Assembly (NCBI GenBank): GCA_964565765.1
Contig: CAZMGF010000004.1
Coordinates: 25,674-89,673, forward strand
From: Bog-1181 sp964565765
GTDB lineage: Bacteria; Oederibacteriota; PGYV01; Palsa-1178
Direction: 5' to 3'
DNA length: 64,000 nucleotides
Shown piece after piece: positions 8,327 to 17,379 of this stretch. Position 1 is the stretch's first letter. Every line of letters begins with the position of its first letter. The notes below the pieces were generated by a model. The model saw nothing but the letters and a program-made list of their open reading frames with translations. It was not told where the DNA came from and ran no database searches. Made by a program: the position numbers and the translations under genes.

Positions 8327-11300
8327 ATGAAAAAGTTTTTTTTAGCGGCGTCAGCGGTTCTTCTTTTTTCAATCAATTCATATTCAATTAATTATTATGT
8401 CTCAGCCGCTTCAGGCAGCGACACTTCGAACACCGGAACCGGCCCTGCTTCCCCCTTCAAAACAATACAACGCGCCGCTTCAATAATGGCTCCTGGCGAC
8501 TGCTGTTATATTTCCGCCGGAATATACCGTGAAACTGTTGTTCCCGCGGTGTCCGGCTCTTCCGGAGCGCCGGTTACTTTTATGCCTTATATGAACCAGT
8601 CTGTTACAATTACAGGCGCGGATCTTTTTACCGGGACATGGAGCGTTTACAGCGGCTCCATTTACAGCTCCCCCACCTCCCTGAATTTTAACCAGCTTTT
8701 TGTCGATTCCGTAATGATGAACAAGGCGCGCTGGCCAAACACCACTGCCGGGGACCTTCTTCATATGGTCACGGCCACCGCCGGAACCGGTACAAATTAT
8801 ACAACACTAATGGATCCCGATCTTCCGCCGGGAAACTGGAACAACGCCTATGTCTGGATACAACCCGGCGACGGCTGGGGGTCTTATGTCGTTCAGATTA
8901 CCGGCTACACCGCCGGCTCCGGATTTACTTTTTCCACGCCAATTTCAACTTCGGGCAACACCAATTATGAACCGCGGGCAGGCAACCCTTATTACATATT
9001 CGGTTCGCTTTCAGGGCTTGACACAAGCAGCGAATGGTTCCTGGATACAGCCGGGCAGATATTATATTTATGGACGCCTGACGGAGCCGCCCCCTCCGGC
9101 CACATTATCGAGGCCAAAGCAAGAAATTACGCTTTTGACCTGACCGGACTTTCCTATATCAAACTTTACAACCTGAATATTTTCTCCGCCGCTATAAATA
9201 TGAACGGCTCATATTACTGTACGGTCGATGACTGCAGGATGAAATATGTGGACCATTACGAGGCAATGTCGGGATTTACCACAGGCGGCGGCGAGACAAA
9301 TTATGTTTCCGGCGGATACAACACATACAGCAACTGTGAAATATCACAGAGCGCCGGATGCGGAATATATATACAGGGTTACGACAACACGGTGACAAAC
9401 TGCCTTATCCATGACACCGGATACATGGGTTCCAATCACGCCGCCATAATGACCGAAGGCGGCTCCGGCGCCCCCACATTCGGCCACATCATCACGCATA
9501 ATACTATTTACAACACCGGCAGGTACGGGATTAACCACCCTTCCTCAACGCAATTAAAAATATCCTACAACGATGTTTCATATCCGGGGCTTCTTTCCAA
9601 AGACTGCGGCCCTATTTATTCCTTCGGCATCGACGCGCAATACACCGAGATATCCTACAACTGGGTCCATGACAATTACACCACATATGGCGCCGGAATA
9701 TATCTTGATAACGGCACAAATAACCAGCTTGTGCATCACAACGTCGCGTGGAACCTGGCGGGAACGGGTATAGTATTAAACACTCCGTCGGAAAACAACA
9801 GGATATATAACAACACTGTTATAAATTCTCTTAACTCCTTCAGCTATTACGGCAATGCCGCTCAGGGGCTTGGAAATATTCAGGACCAGTCCGGTACAAT
9901 TGTTGAAAATAATCTTGCCGATATGTCAACCGCATCTTTCTGCACGGGATACCCGCCGACAGTATCAAATAACGGCCTTTATCCTATAGGTTCCAATTAT
10001 GTCCCAACCGCCGGTTCCGGCGCGATAGACGCGGGCCTTGTAATTCCCGGGATTACGGACGGTTACGTAGGCGCCGCTCCTGATATAGGCGCGTATGAAT
10101 ATGGGGGCTCTTATTTTATTCCCGGATATAACGCCCCCACTCCCACGGTTACCGCAGGCGGCCCTGCTTTTACGCCGGCTTTTACTCCCACAATTTCAGC
10201 CACTCCCACAGTAACGCCGACTTACCCGGCTTATGCCGTGACATTAATAGATGATTTTTCAGACTGCAACACCACCAACCTGCTTGGAGGTTCCTGGTTC
10301 TCCTACAATGACTCTTCCAACGGCGGTACCTCTTCCATCGCGATTGGAGTTTCCACTCCGGGATTTTCCGCCTCCTCATGCGCCCTTCATGTGACAGGAA
10401 CCGTCGTGTATAATACCGGAGGCTATAGCGCCCCATTTATAGCCTTCGGCACCGATCTTGTATCCGACAGGGATTATTCTTCCTGCCTGGGTGTAAATTT
10501 TTATTTTAACGGCGACAACAAATATTATGACCTGCGCCTGGTTGCCGATTCTTCGATAAACACGGGATACAACGACTATAAGTATTCATTTTTTGCGGCA
10601 TCGGGCTGGCAGTATTACATGTTCCCTTTCACCTCATTTACCCAGGCTCCTGGCTGGGGAAATATTGTGAGCCGGGGATCGGTGCTTGCGATGGTCAGGC
10701 AGGTTGTTTTTCAAAACGGCGTGGAGCCTCCTCCCGGCCAGCAGTATCCTGTAAGCGTCTCGCTCGGGCCCATAGGAATTTACGGATGCGGCCTGGCAAC
10801 GCCGACTATCACACCGACAACAACTCCAAATATACCCGGCATCCTTATAGACGACTGCAACCGCCAGGCCGTTAATAATTACTGGGGCGGCTACTGGTAT
10901 ACAAACAACGATCATTCACAGGCCACTCCGGGTTTGTCAATAGTATGGCCTCCTGCCGGGCAGTTCACAATGACGGCTCCGGGGTTTGATTCAACGGGAG
11001 CGGCCGCGCGCATGACAGGAACGGTTATTAACAGCCCCGGATATTACCAGTACCCGTATGTCGCCATGGGCACAAGCTTCGGCGCGACAAGGGACATTTC
11101 ATCCTGCTCCTCCTTAAGTTTCTGGTATAAAAATGATTCCAAACAATATTACACAAAAATTGACTGCGACGCGTCAATTCCTACCGGATATAATTATTAC
11201 AGGTATTCGCTTCCCGCATCCTCATCCTGGACGCTGATAAACATTCCATTTTCGTCAATGACCCAGGCTGCCGGCTGGGGTACAGCCGCCGCCGCATCTG

Positions 11301-11818
11301 TTTATTTTACAAAAACAACCGCTGTCGAGTTCCAGACCGACAGCTTCCCGGCCGCCGGATCCCAGTGGAGCGTTGATTTGTGGGTCGACAACATTGAGAT
11401 TTGCGGCTGTCCCGGCGTTGGCACAATCACACCCACCGCGTTAATAACCGCGACTTATACCCCGACAACCACAATAACCGCTGCGCCGGTAGCCACCGCC
11501 ACACAGACAACAACGCCCACGCCTGTTAAAGCGGCCGCGTCAAACCTTGATAAACTTTATTTTTATCCAAACCCTTACAGGGCTCCCTTATCAACCGGCG
11601 GTATAACTTTCTACAATCTTACCGCCCATACAAAAATCGCCGTCTTTAATTTTAACGGCGAAGAGGTGTATTACGACGAAAAAGATACCCCGGACGGAAT
11701 GTATTTCTGGCGCATATCAGGAATACCCCGGTCAAAATCGCTTGCCCCGGGTATATACATATATGTTATAAGCGGGCCAGACTGCCGAAAAACCGGAAAA
11801 CTTGCTATAATTAAATAG
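8327..11818 (+). CDS. Giant secreted right-handed beta-helix protein with two repeated CBM-like modules and T9SS-like C-terminal domain
   Basis: Product of 1163 residues. A signal peptide (1-20) is followed by NYYVSAASGSDTSNTGTGPASPFKTIQRA, the classic opening of DUF1565/pectate-lyase-like parallel beta-helices, and the helix runs to about residue 590 with many Asn/Gly-rich coils. A Thr/Pro linker precedes two homologous modules at about 634-821 and 837-1027, sharing DDFSDCN/DDCNRQ starts, TGTV, the FGTD/MGTSFG..RD.SSC block and SFTQAPGWG/SMTQAAGWG; these resemble CIA30/CBM11-like sugar-binding jelly rolls. A second Thr-rich linker leads to a C-terminal domain (about 1073-1163) with LYFYPNPY and an ending GKLAIIK, as in type IX secretion signals. 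The start ATG at 8327 is 6 nt after GGAG. Likely a cell-surface polysaccharide-binding or -degrading protein; substrate unknown. Confidence 0.85.
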   Translation: MKKFFLAASAVLLFSINSYSINYYVSAASGSDTSNTGTGPASPFKTIQRAASIMAPGDCCYISAGIYRETVVPAVSGSSGAPVTFMPYMNQSVTITGADLFTGTWSVYSGSIYSSPTSLNFNQLFVDSVMMNKARWPNTTAGDLLHMVTATAGTGTNYTTLMDPDLPPGNWNNAYVWIQPGDGWGSYVVQITGYTAGSGFTFSTPISTSGNTNYEPRAGNPYYIFGSLSGLDTSSEWFLDTAGQILYLWTPDGAAPSGHIIEAKARNYAFDLTGLSYIKLYNLNIFSAAINMNGSYYCTVDDCRMKYVDHYEAMSGFTTGGGETNYVSGGYNTYSNCEISQSAGCGIYIQGYDNTVTNCLIHDTGYMGSNHAAIMTEGGSGAPTFGHIITHNTIYNTGRYGINHPSSTQLKISYNDVSYPGLLSKDCGPIYSFGIDAQYTEISYNWVHDNYTTYGAGIYLDNGTNNQLVHHNVAWNLAGTGIVLNTPSENNRIYNNTVINSLNSFSYYGNAAQGLGNIQDQSGTIVENNLADMSTASFCTGYPPTVSNNGLYPIGSNYVPTAGSGAIDAGLVIPGITDGYVGAAPDIGAYEYGGSYFIPGYNAPTPTVTAGGPAFTPAFTPTISATPTVTPTYPAYAVTLIDDFSDCNTTNLLGGSWFSYNDSSNGGTSSIAIGVSTPGFSASSCALHVTGTVVYNTGGYSAPFIAFGTDLVSDRDYSSCLGVNFYFNGDNKYYDLRLVADSSINTGYNDYKYSFFAASGWQYYMFPFTSFTQAPGWGNIVSRGSVLAMVRQVVFQNGVEPPPGQQYPVSVSLGPIGIYGCGLATPTITPTTTPNIPGILIDDCNRQAVNNYWGGYWYTNNDHSQATPGLSIVWPPAGQFTMTAPGFDSTGAAARMTGTVINSPGYYQYPYVAMGTSFGATRDISSCSSLSFWYKNDSKQYYTKIDCDASIPTGYNYYRYSLPASSSWTLINIPFSSMTQAAGWGTAAAASVYFTKTTAVEFQTDSFPAAGSQWSVDLWVDNIEICGCPGVGTITPTALITATYTPTTTITAAPVATATQTTTPTPVKAAASNLDKLYFYPNPYRAPLSTGGITFYNLTAHTKIAVFNFNGEEVYYDEKDTPDGMYFWRISGIPRSKSLAPGIYIYVISGPDCRKTGKLAIIK

Positions 11819-11852
11819 CCATTCTTTATAACCAACCCCTGCCCACTTTATA

Positions 11853-11880
11853 TTGACTTTACAGCAAAAAATGTTAGAAT
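11853..11880 (+). promoter_or_regulatory. Sigma-70-type promoter of the Thr-stalk/PorV-like pair
   Basis: TTGACT (11853-11858) and TAGAAT (11875-11880), spacer 16 bases, 40 bases before the start of the following gene. Confidence 0.6.
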
Positions 11881-11920
11881 CTTTCATATCGTTTAATTCT
11901 TATCAGGAGGTTTTTGCATT

Positions 11921-12601
11921 ATGAAAAAAGTATTGCTTATAGCGGTTATAGCGCTTGCCGCAAGCGCAGGGATAATTGCGGGTCCGCCGCCGACCTTTAC
12001 CGTAACACCAACGGTTACCGAGACTATTACAGAAACCGTAACAGAAACCGTGTCTGGTACGGTTACCGCAACAGTTACCGCAACTGTGACTATCACGGTG
12101 ACAGCCACTATAACCGAAACAATAACAGAAACATTAACATTTGCGACTTCCACGATAACTCCCACTTACACAATCACCCCGACTATAAATCCGTCGTGGT
12201 CAATGACTGTAACTCCTACAGTAACCGCAACCGGAACGGAAACCGTGACCTATACGATCACGCCGACTTCCACAATCACGCCTACTTTCACTCCGTGGCC
12301 GGTTCCTCAGGCGCCGCAGGGCAAGGTTTTCGCGTATCCAAACCCGGCCGCATTCACAAACAGGATGGCAATAGCTTATCCGGTAAATTCCACAAAAACT
12401 CCAATAAGCGTAATGGTAGTCATAAAGGCCATCAGCGGTGATGAAGCAGGAAGGGTTTATGACACCGGGCCATACTGGGGTTACATTGCGGTAGACATAA
12501 CCAATTTTGCCAGGGGCATATATATGTTTAAAGTTGTAGTTACATATTCGGACGGCACAACAGACACAACGCCGTACAGCAAATTTGCTGTTATAAAGTG
12601 A
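11921..12601 (+). CDS. Secreted Thr-rich stalk protein with T9SS-like C-terminal domain
   Basis: Product of 226 residues. A signal peptide (1-20) is followed by about 105 residues dominated by Thr, Val, Glu and Pro in short repeats (TVTETITETVTETV, then TPTYTITPT), an extended stalk that probably is glycosylated. From about residue 132 a compact C-terminal domain begins with GKVFAYPNPAAF and closes with SKFAVIK; it resembles the FlgD-Ig-like/type IX sorting domains and matches the ends of the beta-helix protein upstream and the arabinofuranosidase at 54.4 kb. The remaining sequence has no catalytic domain, so the protein is essentially stalk plus sorting domain. AGGAGG lies 9-10 nt before the ATG. 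The downstream porin-like gene starts 15 bases after its stop. Confidence 0.85.
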   Translation: MKKVLLIAVIALAASAGIIAGPPPTFTVTPTVTETITETVTETVSGTVTATVTATVTITVTATITETITETLTFATSTITPTYTITPTINPSWSMTVTPTVTATGTETVTYTITPTSTITPTFTPWPVPQAPQGKVFAYPNPAAFTNRMAIAYPVNSTKTPISVMVVIKAISGDEAGRVYDTGPYWGYIAVDITNFARGIYMFKVVVTYSDGTTDTTPYSKFAVIK

Positions 12602-12615
12602 TGGGGAGGAAAAAA

Positions 12616-13563
12616 ATGAAAAAACTTATAATAATCGCAGCGGCTTTGACACTTGTTTCATGTTCCATTTTTGCCTCCTTAACCGTGACTGACAACTCAT
12701 CAGTTGTTTCAGGTTTATACTCAACCATAGGCAACGGCGCGGCCGCCTCGGGTATGGGAAACGCCTATATGGGTATGGCACAGGACGCGGTCGCTCTTTT
12801 CTGGAACCCGGCCGGTATTGAAAATATGAAAAAAGAGGATAATTCATATAATCTTTTCTTTTCACACAACCAGTGGCTCATGTCCACTATAATAGACTCG
12901 CTGAGCGTCGCCACAAAGGTAAAAGACGTTGGCACCTTCGCTGCCGGTTTTTCATATTTCAATTCAGGGGAAATGGAAAGGTACACCACCGACGACGCAG
13001 GCCACCCTATTGATATGAACACAACCTTTTCCACATACGCGCTTAACCTGAACATCGCGTACGCGAACCAGCTCGACAAGGATGTTGATTTCGGTGTAAC
13101 CGTAAAATATTTCCTTGATGACATGGACGGCTCCGCCGTAAACGCGGTCGCATTTGACCTGGGTGTGCGTTATTTTGTTCCCATAATAAAAGGCCTTTCT
13201 TTCGACCTTGTGGCCACAAATTTCGGCGGTGAAATGAGCGGGTTTACCATTTCAAAGGAAATGACATTCGCCGGGCTCTACAATTTTTCAATAGCCGACT
13301 GGGGTTTTAACGCGGAATACGACCTGGTCGGCCGCCTGAATAACTCGCCGGAAAACAGGTTCGGCCTTGAAGTAAAAACCCCATACCTTATTGTCCTGCG
13401 CGCGGGTTATTATACAGAGGATGACCTTATTGACAGCGGCTTTAAAGATATTTCGTTCGGCCTCGGGCTGCTTGTTAATTCCAAATATAATATTGATTTC
13501 TCCTTCGAACCCTATGGTGAGCTTGGCACCGCGTACAAACTTTCATTCGGCGCAAGCTTCTAA
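12616..13563 (+). CDS. PorV/PorQ-like outer-membrane beta-barrel protein
   Basis: Product of 315 residues with a signal peptide (about 1-20). The N-terminal block GNGAAASGMGNAYMGMAQDAVALFWNPAGIENM is the signature of the PorV/PorQ/UPF0164 group of FadL-like barrels; alternating hydrophobic strands fill the rest and the chain ends in a Phe (GASF), typical of outer-membrane barrels. In Bacteroidota, PorV carries type IX substrates from the translocon to the attachment machinery. Its coupling to a gene encoding a sorting-domain protein makes a related role plausible here. The start at 12616 follows GGGGAGG by 6 nt; an earlier GTG/ATG pair overlaps the preceding stop. Confidence 0.85.
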   Translation: MKKLIIIAAALTLVSCSIFASLTVTDNSSVVSGLYSTIGNGAAASGMGNAYMGMAQDAVALFWNPAGIENMKKEDNSYNLFFSHNQWLMSTIIDSLSVATKVKDVGTFAAGFSYFNSGEMERYTTDDAGHPIDMNTTFSTYALNLNIAYANQLDKDVDFGVTVKYFLDDMDGSAVNAVAFDLGVRYFVPIIKGLSFDLVATNFGGEMSGFTISKEMTFAGLYNFSIADWGFNAEYDLVGRLNNSPENRFGLEVKTPYLIVLRAGYYTEDDLIDSGFKDISFGLGLLVNSKYNIDFSFEPYGELGTAYKLSFGASF

Positions 13564-13566
13564 CAA

Positions 13567-13621
13567 ACTTATATAAATAAAAAAAGCGGGCTTAAAGCCC
13601 GCTTTTTTTATTTATATAAGT
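13567..13621. terminator. Bidirectional terminator, perfect 25-bp inverted repeat
   Basis: Arms 13567-13591 and 13597-13621 are perfectly complementary over 25 bp around a TTAAA loop. The inner GC stem AGCGGGC/GCCCGCT is flanked by seven A and seven T, giving an intrinsic terminator in both directions. It lies between the convergent PorV-like and NtrC-like genes. Confidence 0.92.
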
Positions 13622-13625
13622 AGTG

Positions 13626-14993
13626 CTAAATTACAATTTTATACTGTTTCATTTTTCTCCATAAAGTGGAGCGTGAAATTCCCAGCGCCTTTGCAACCTT
13701 TGTATGATTTGTGCCGAATTTTGCGAATCCCTTTAATATGGTATTCATTTCAATTCTTGACAGCAGCAGTTCCCCGCCCTCATCCTGTTTATCGGGGTCA
13801 ATGGGCTTGTCCTCGTGCGGCTCCAGCTTAAAATACGGGGTTATGTTGTGCAGCTGCGCCGGCAGGTCATCAACACCTAAAATGTCATTATGCGACATGG
13901 CGAAGGCATGCTGAATAATATTATCAAGTTCCCTGACATTTCCGGGATAATCATAATATGCCAGCAGGTTTCTTGCCGCGGGGTCAATGGACACTATATT
14001 CCTGCCTCCGAGCTTGTTATATTTTTCAATATAAAACCTTATGAGCAGGGGTATGTCTTCTTTTCTTTCGCGAAGCGGCGGTATATTAATATGTATTACA
14101 TTAAGCCTGAAAAAGAGGTCCTCCCTGAATTTTTTCTCTTTTATCATCGCGGAAAGGTCCTGGTTTGTCGCAGCGATAATGCGTATATCAACTGTTTTAA
14201 GGGCCTCGTCGCCTAGCATCCTGAGCTCCCGGTATTCAAGCACTCTTAAAAGTTTTGACTGGAGGTTAAGGCTTAAATCCCCGATTTCATCCAGGAACAG
14301 CGTCCCTTTATCAGCAAGTTCTATTAAGCCCTTTTTATCGGCAACAGCCCCCGAAAATGCCCCTTTCCTGTAGCCAAAGAGCTCCGACTCCAGCAGGTTT
14401 TCCGGGATAGCCGCGCAATTAACGGCGATAAAAGGGGCATGGGACCTGCGCGATAGTTCGTGTATGGCCCTTGATATGAGTTCTTTCCCGGTTCCTGTTT
14501 CTCCGGTAATCAGGATGTTGGAATCGCTTTTGGCGACTTTCGCCGAAACCGACATTACTTTCCTAATCTTATCCGATTTTCCGATGAACCTTTCCCTGAA
14601 ATAATTCTCAAGGGCCGGCTCTTCATGCTTTACAACGGAATTTTCTATCTTCTCGAGAATGAAAGAGAGCTCATTAATGTTAAGGGGTTTTAGAAGATAA
14701 TAAAAATCCTGGTTCCTGGCAATCGCGATGGCCGAATCAAGTTTTTCCTTTGAAGTTACAAGGATGATTTTCATATCAGGATTTCTTTCCTTGATAAACT
14801 GTACAATGTTCAGTTCAAGTTCGGGTATTATTTCAGTATCAAGAATTAAGGCAGTAAATTCCTGGCGGGATATTTTTTCCAGAAGAGCCGATGAATCGGT
14901 CGCTACATATGTGGTATCACCCCTGTCTTCAAGGGCGTTGTTTATCTTTATCGCTTCGTCCCTGTCCGTTAACGCTATTAATACTTTTGCCAT
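13626..14993 (-). CDS. Sigma-54-dependent response regulator (NtrC family)
   Basis: Product of 455 residues. Order: receiver domain (1-120) with phospho-acceptor Asp about 52 (LILDTE) and the conserved Lys in LLKPLN; AAA+ domain (about 140-370) with Walker A GETGTGKE, the sigma-54 contact loop as GAFSGA (Ser in place of the common Thr), Walker B GTLFLDEIGDL and the arginine-finger region; and a Fis-type helix-turn-helix at the end (NHTKVAKALGISRSTLWRKMKQ). It should activate sigma-54 promoters after phosphorylation. No kinase gene is adjacent. The start lies 65 bases inside the end of the GT117-like gene, an unusually long overlap, but the receiver fold needs this start. Confidence 0.93.
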   Translation of the reverse strand: MAKVLIALTDRDEAIKINNALEDRGDTTYVATDSSALLEKISRQEFTALILDTEIIPELELNIVQFIKERNPDMKIILVTSKEKLDSAIAIARNQDFYYLLKPLNINELSFILEKIENSVVKHEEPALENYFRERFIGKSDKIRKVMSVSAKVAKSDSNILITGETGTGKELISRAIHELSRRSHAPFIAVNCAAIPENLLESELFGYRKGAFSGAVADKKGLIELADKGTLFLDEIGDLSLNLQSKLLRVLEYRELRMLGDEALKTVDIRIIAATNQDLSAMIKEKKFREDLFFRLNVIHINIPPLRERKEDIPLLIRFYIEKYNKLGGRNIVSIDPAARNLLAYYDYPGNVRELDNIIQHAFAMSHNDILGVDDLPAQLHNITPYFKLEPHEDKPIDPDKQDEGGELLLSRIEMNTILKGFAKFGTNHTKVAKALGISRSTLWRKMKQYKIVI

Positions 14994-17379
14994 TTAAAAC
15001 CCGCTCCTTCAATAAACTTAAAGCACCTGAGAGCGCCTTATCCTGCGGAAAATCATTTAGCCCCTTTTCAAGCTCAATTTCAGCCTTTTTTAAATCACCG
15101 AGTTTTTCGAGATCCATCGCAAGGTAAAGCACAGTCACAGCATTATGTGTTTCATTATCAGACTTTTTGAAGTCTTCAAGCGCGCCGCTATAATCGCCTG
15201 TCTTAAAATGAAACACTCCTAAGTTCTTATATATTATATCACGTTTATATCCTTTTTCAATAAGGAAGTCAAATATTTCACCAGCTGAAACATAATCGTT
15301 TTTAACCAGCTTTTCATTGCCTTTCATTAATGCAATTTCAAGCCTATCTTTTTGTGAAAAACCTGAAATAACACCCATGCCTTTATCAACAGTGTCAAGC
15401 GTGCTTCCAAGTAATTTGGCTCTTTTAAATAAATCATTGGCATTATCCAGCAGCCCCATATTAAAATATATCAATCCAAGCCTCTCGTAAACCTGTGGGA
15501 TTTTTGTATTGTAACTTATCGCTTTTTTCAGGTAGCGCCGCTCACCTTCGGTATCACTAAGCTTAAAATATGACATTGATATATCGTAACAGATGTTATC
15601 CCGCGGCTCATCAACCGGGAATAGCATTGCTTCCCTGTATAACTCCGCTGATTGCGCGTAGTCTCCCGCCGAAAGCAGCTCTGCCGCGCAATTTACCATC
15701 GAAAAAGGATACCATGTAATTAATGAAGTATCCGCCACGTCACGGTCTTTTTTACCGTTAAATATACCCCTGTAATTATAAAGTTTAAAGGGTTCCGTAT
15801 CCGGCCCACTATAATTATTATTTAAGCCGAGTTTATTAAGCAGCCCGCAGTGCGAACTAAAAAGTCCGGGAGTACTGGCGGAAATATCACCGCTTCCGGA
15901 ATAATTCATATAAATGGATAAATTGCCGCCGTTGTTTAATATACTTTTTATATTATCAATCCTGTGATAGGGCGCCATTTCCGCGTTTATACCGGTTCTT
16001 GACCTGAAATCATCTATCCCCCAGCCAAACGCGAGAAATGATGATACGGCAAATTTTATATCGGGCCGTTTTTTTTCAACTTCAAGGATATAAAACACGG
16101 GCATGGCATTATAATCACCGTCCGCAATGTATACCGCGCCCGGCTCGAGTGAAGAAAGTATATTATTTCCGTAATCATAGGCGGTAAAATCGCGCGAAAA
16201 ATCATCCGCCCCCAGATTAAAAACGAACATGGCCGCGAAAGCGGCAATCAGCGCGCCTTTAACTGCAGTCCCGGGTATTTTAAGCGCGGCAAAAGCAGCC
16301 GCGCCGGGGGCGATAAAAAGCGCCATTATATAAAGCGCGGGCAAAAGAAAAATATCAATAAGATAAACAATATCTTTTTTCGTGAGGTTTACAAATGCGA
16401 CAAGTATTATTGTGAGAATCATAATTGAAGCTAGAAAAAAAACTTTTTTCCGCGCCTTTTTAAACATCGCGGCGGCTCCCGCCGCGGCGAAAACCGCCAG
16501 GAATGAATAATTTAAAGCAAATGTCCTGATAGTTTCCTTCAGCTGATAAATATATACATCCAGCCCCGGTTTAACCGTATTGGAATAATCCCTGCGCAAA
16601 ATAACATTAAGAATGGCTGACGGATCAACCGGGTTTCCCCAGTTTAGAGGAGGTTTGTTCCCCGCCCTTATGGGCAGATAAATATAAGCCGCCAGTCCCG
16701 CCGCAAAAAAAAGCGCGGAAAACATCGCGCGACCGGCGCTTAATTTCCCGCGGTGAATAAAAATAATATACACGAAAAAAGGCGCCATTATGGCCGCGCT
16801 CGGCCAGTGGTTTGCGAAGGCAAGGCCAAAAATCAGGGACACAAGATATAATAATTTTTTTTGAAATCCGTCAAGAAGCTTAAGGAAAATATATATAAGG
16901 GCGGATGTGAAAAGCAGGTTGAGCATGTATATCCCGCCTTTTGCCTCGGCTGCCTGGCTCCAGAAGACGCGCGAAAAAGCAAGCGCTAAAACAGCAAGAA
17001 TCCCGGCCAGGCGCCGTTTTGCGCCGCTTTGCTCCCAGAAATACGGGGCTATTATACCGGATGTTTTATACGCGAGCAGAAGCGTAAGCAGGGCGAGAAT
17101 CACGGAAAATAAATTTACCCTGAAACCGGTATTTCCAACAGGCAAAAAGGTCGTTATTTTTGCGCACATATTAAAGAGCGGATAACCCGGAGGATGGCCA
17201 ATCCCCAAAAAATAAGCCGCGGCTGCAGTTTCCGGAGAATCATTACTTTTGAAAACCGGGGTCATAGTATGAAGATATACGAATGCAGCCGCGAGAATAA
17301 CGATAGAAATTATTATTTTACGCGGGGTGGATGATAAAAGCTTTAAGGGGCTCTCAGATGCCGTAAAATTCGCCCTCAT
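14929..17379 (-). CDS. GT117-like (DUF2723) membrane glycosyltransferase with TPR tail
   Basis: Product of about 816 residues. The N-terminal 500 residues contain some 11-13 membrane helices with the DUF2723 hallmark NDSPETAAAAYFLGIGHPPGYPLF directly after the first helix and FRVNLFSVILA behind it; the Asp and Glu of this loop are kept. These proteins are GT-C-fold O-mannosyl- or related protein glycosyltransferases. After a soluble stretch, residues of about 570-810 form TPR repeats (IPQVYERLGLIYFNMGLLDNANDLFKRAKLLG, then two or three further units). The start is uncertain: ATG at 17379 overlaps the ROK gene by 26 bases; an earlier in-frame codon at 17415 lies deeper inside it. The protein could glycosylate the Thr-rich exported proteins encoded nearby. 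Confidence 0.85.
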   Translation of the reverse strand: MRANFTASESPLKLLSSTPRKIIISIVILAAAFVYLHTMTPVFKSNDSPETAAAAYFLGIGHPPGYPLFNMCAKITTFLPVGNTGFRVNLFSVILALLTLLLAYKTSGIIAPYFWEQSGAKRRLAGILAVLALAFSRVFWSQAAEAKGGIYMLNLLFTSALIYIFLKLLDGFQKKLLYLVSLIFGLAFANHWPSAAIMAPFFVYIIFIHRGKLSAGRAMFSALFFAAGLAAYIYLPIRAGNKPPLNWGNPVDPSAILNVILRRDYSNTVKPGLDVYIYQLKETIRTFALNYSFLAVFAAAGAAAMFKKARKKVFFLASIMILTIILVAFVNLTKKDIVYLIDIFLLPALYIMALFIAPGAAAFAALKIPGTAVKGALIAAFAAMFVFNLGADDFSRDFTAYDYGNNILSSLEPGAVYIADGDYNAMPVFYILEVEKKRPDIKFAVSSFLAFGWGIDDFRSRTGINAEMAPYHRIDNIKSILNNGGNLSIYMNYSGSGDISASTPGLFSSHCGLLNKLGLNNNYSGPDTEPFKLYNYRGIFNGKKDRDVADTSLITWYPFSMVNCAAELLSAGDYAQSAELYREAMLFPVDEPRDNICYDISMSYFKLSDTEGERRYLKKAISYNTKIPQVYERLGLIYFNMGLLDNANDLFKRAKLLGSTLDTVDKGMGVISGFSQKDRLEIALMKGNEKLVKNDYVSAGEIFDFLIEKGYKRDIIYKNLGVFHFKTGDYSGALEDFKKSDNETHNAVTVLYLAMDLEKLGDLKKAEIELEKGLNDFPQDKALSGALSLLKERVLNGKSINSVNGQGRSDKDKQRP

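Noticed and set aside
11893..12165. Minus-strand frame rich in Val/Ala opposite the Thr-stalk gene
   Set aside because: It is the shadow of the repeated Thr codons (ACN read as NGT) and has no start signal.
12930..12944. TGGCACCTTCGCTGC as a sigma-54 promoter
   Set aside because: It lies inside the PorV-like coding sequence and points nowhere useful.
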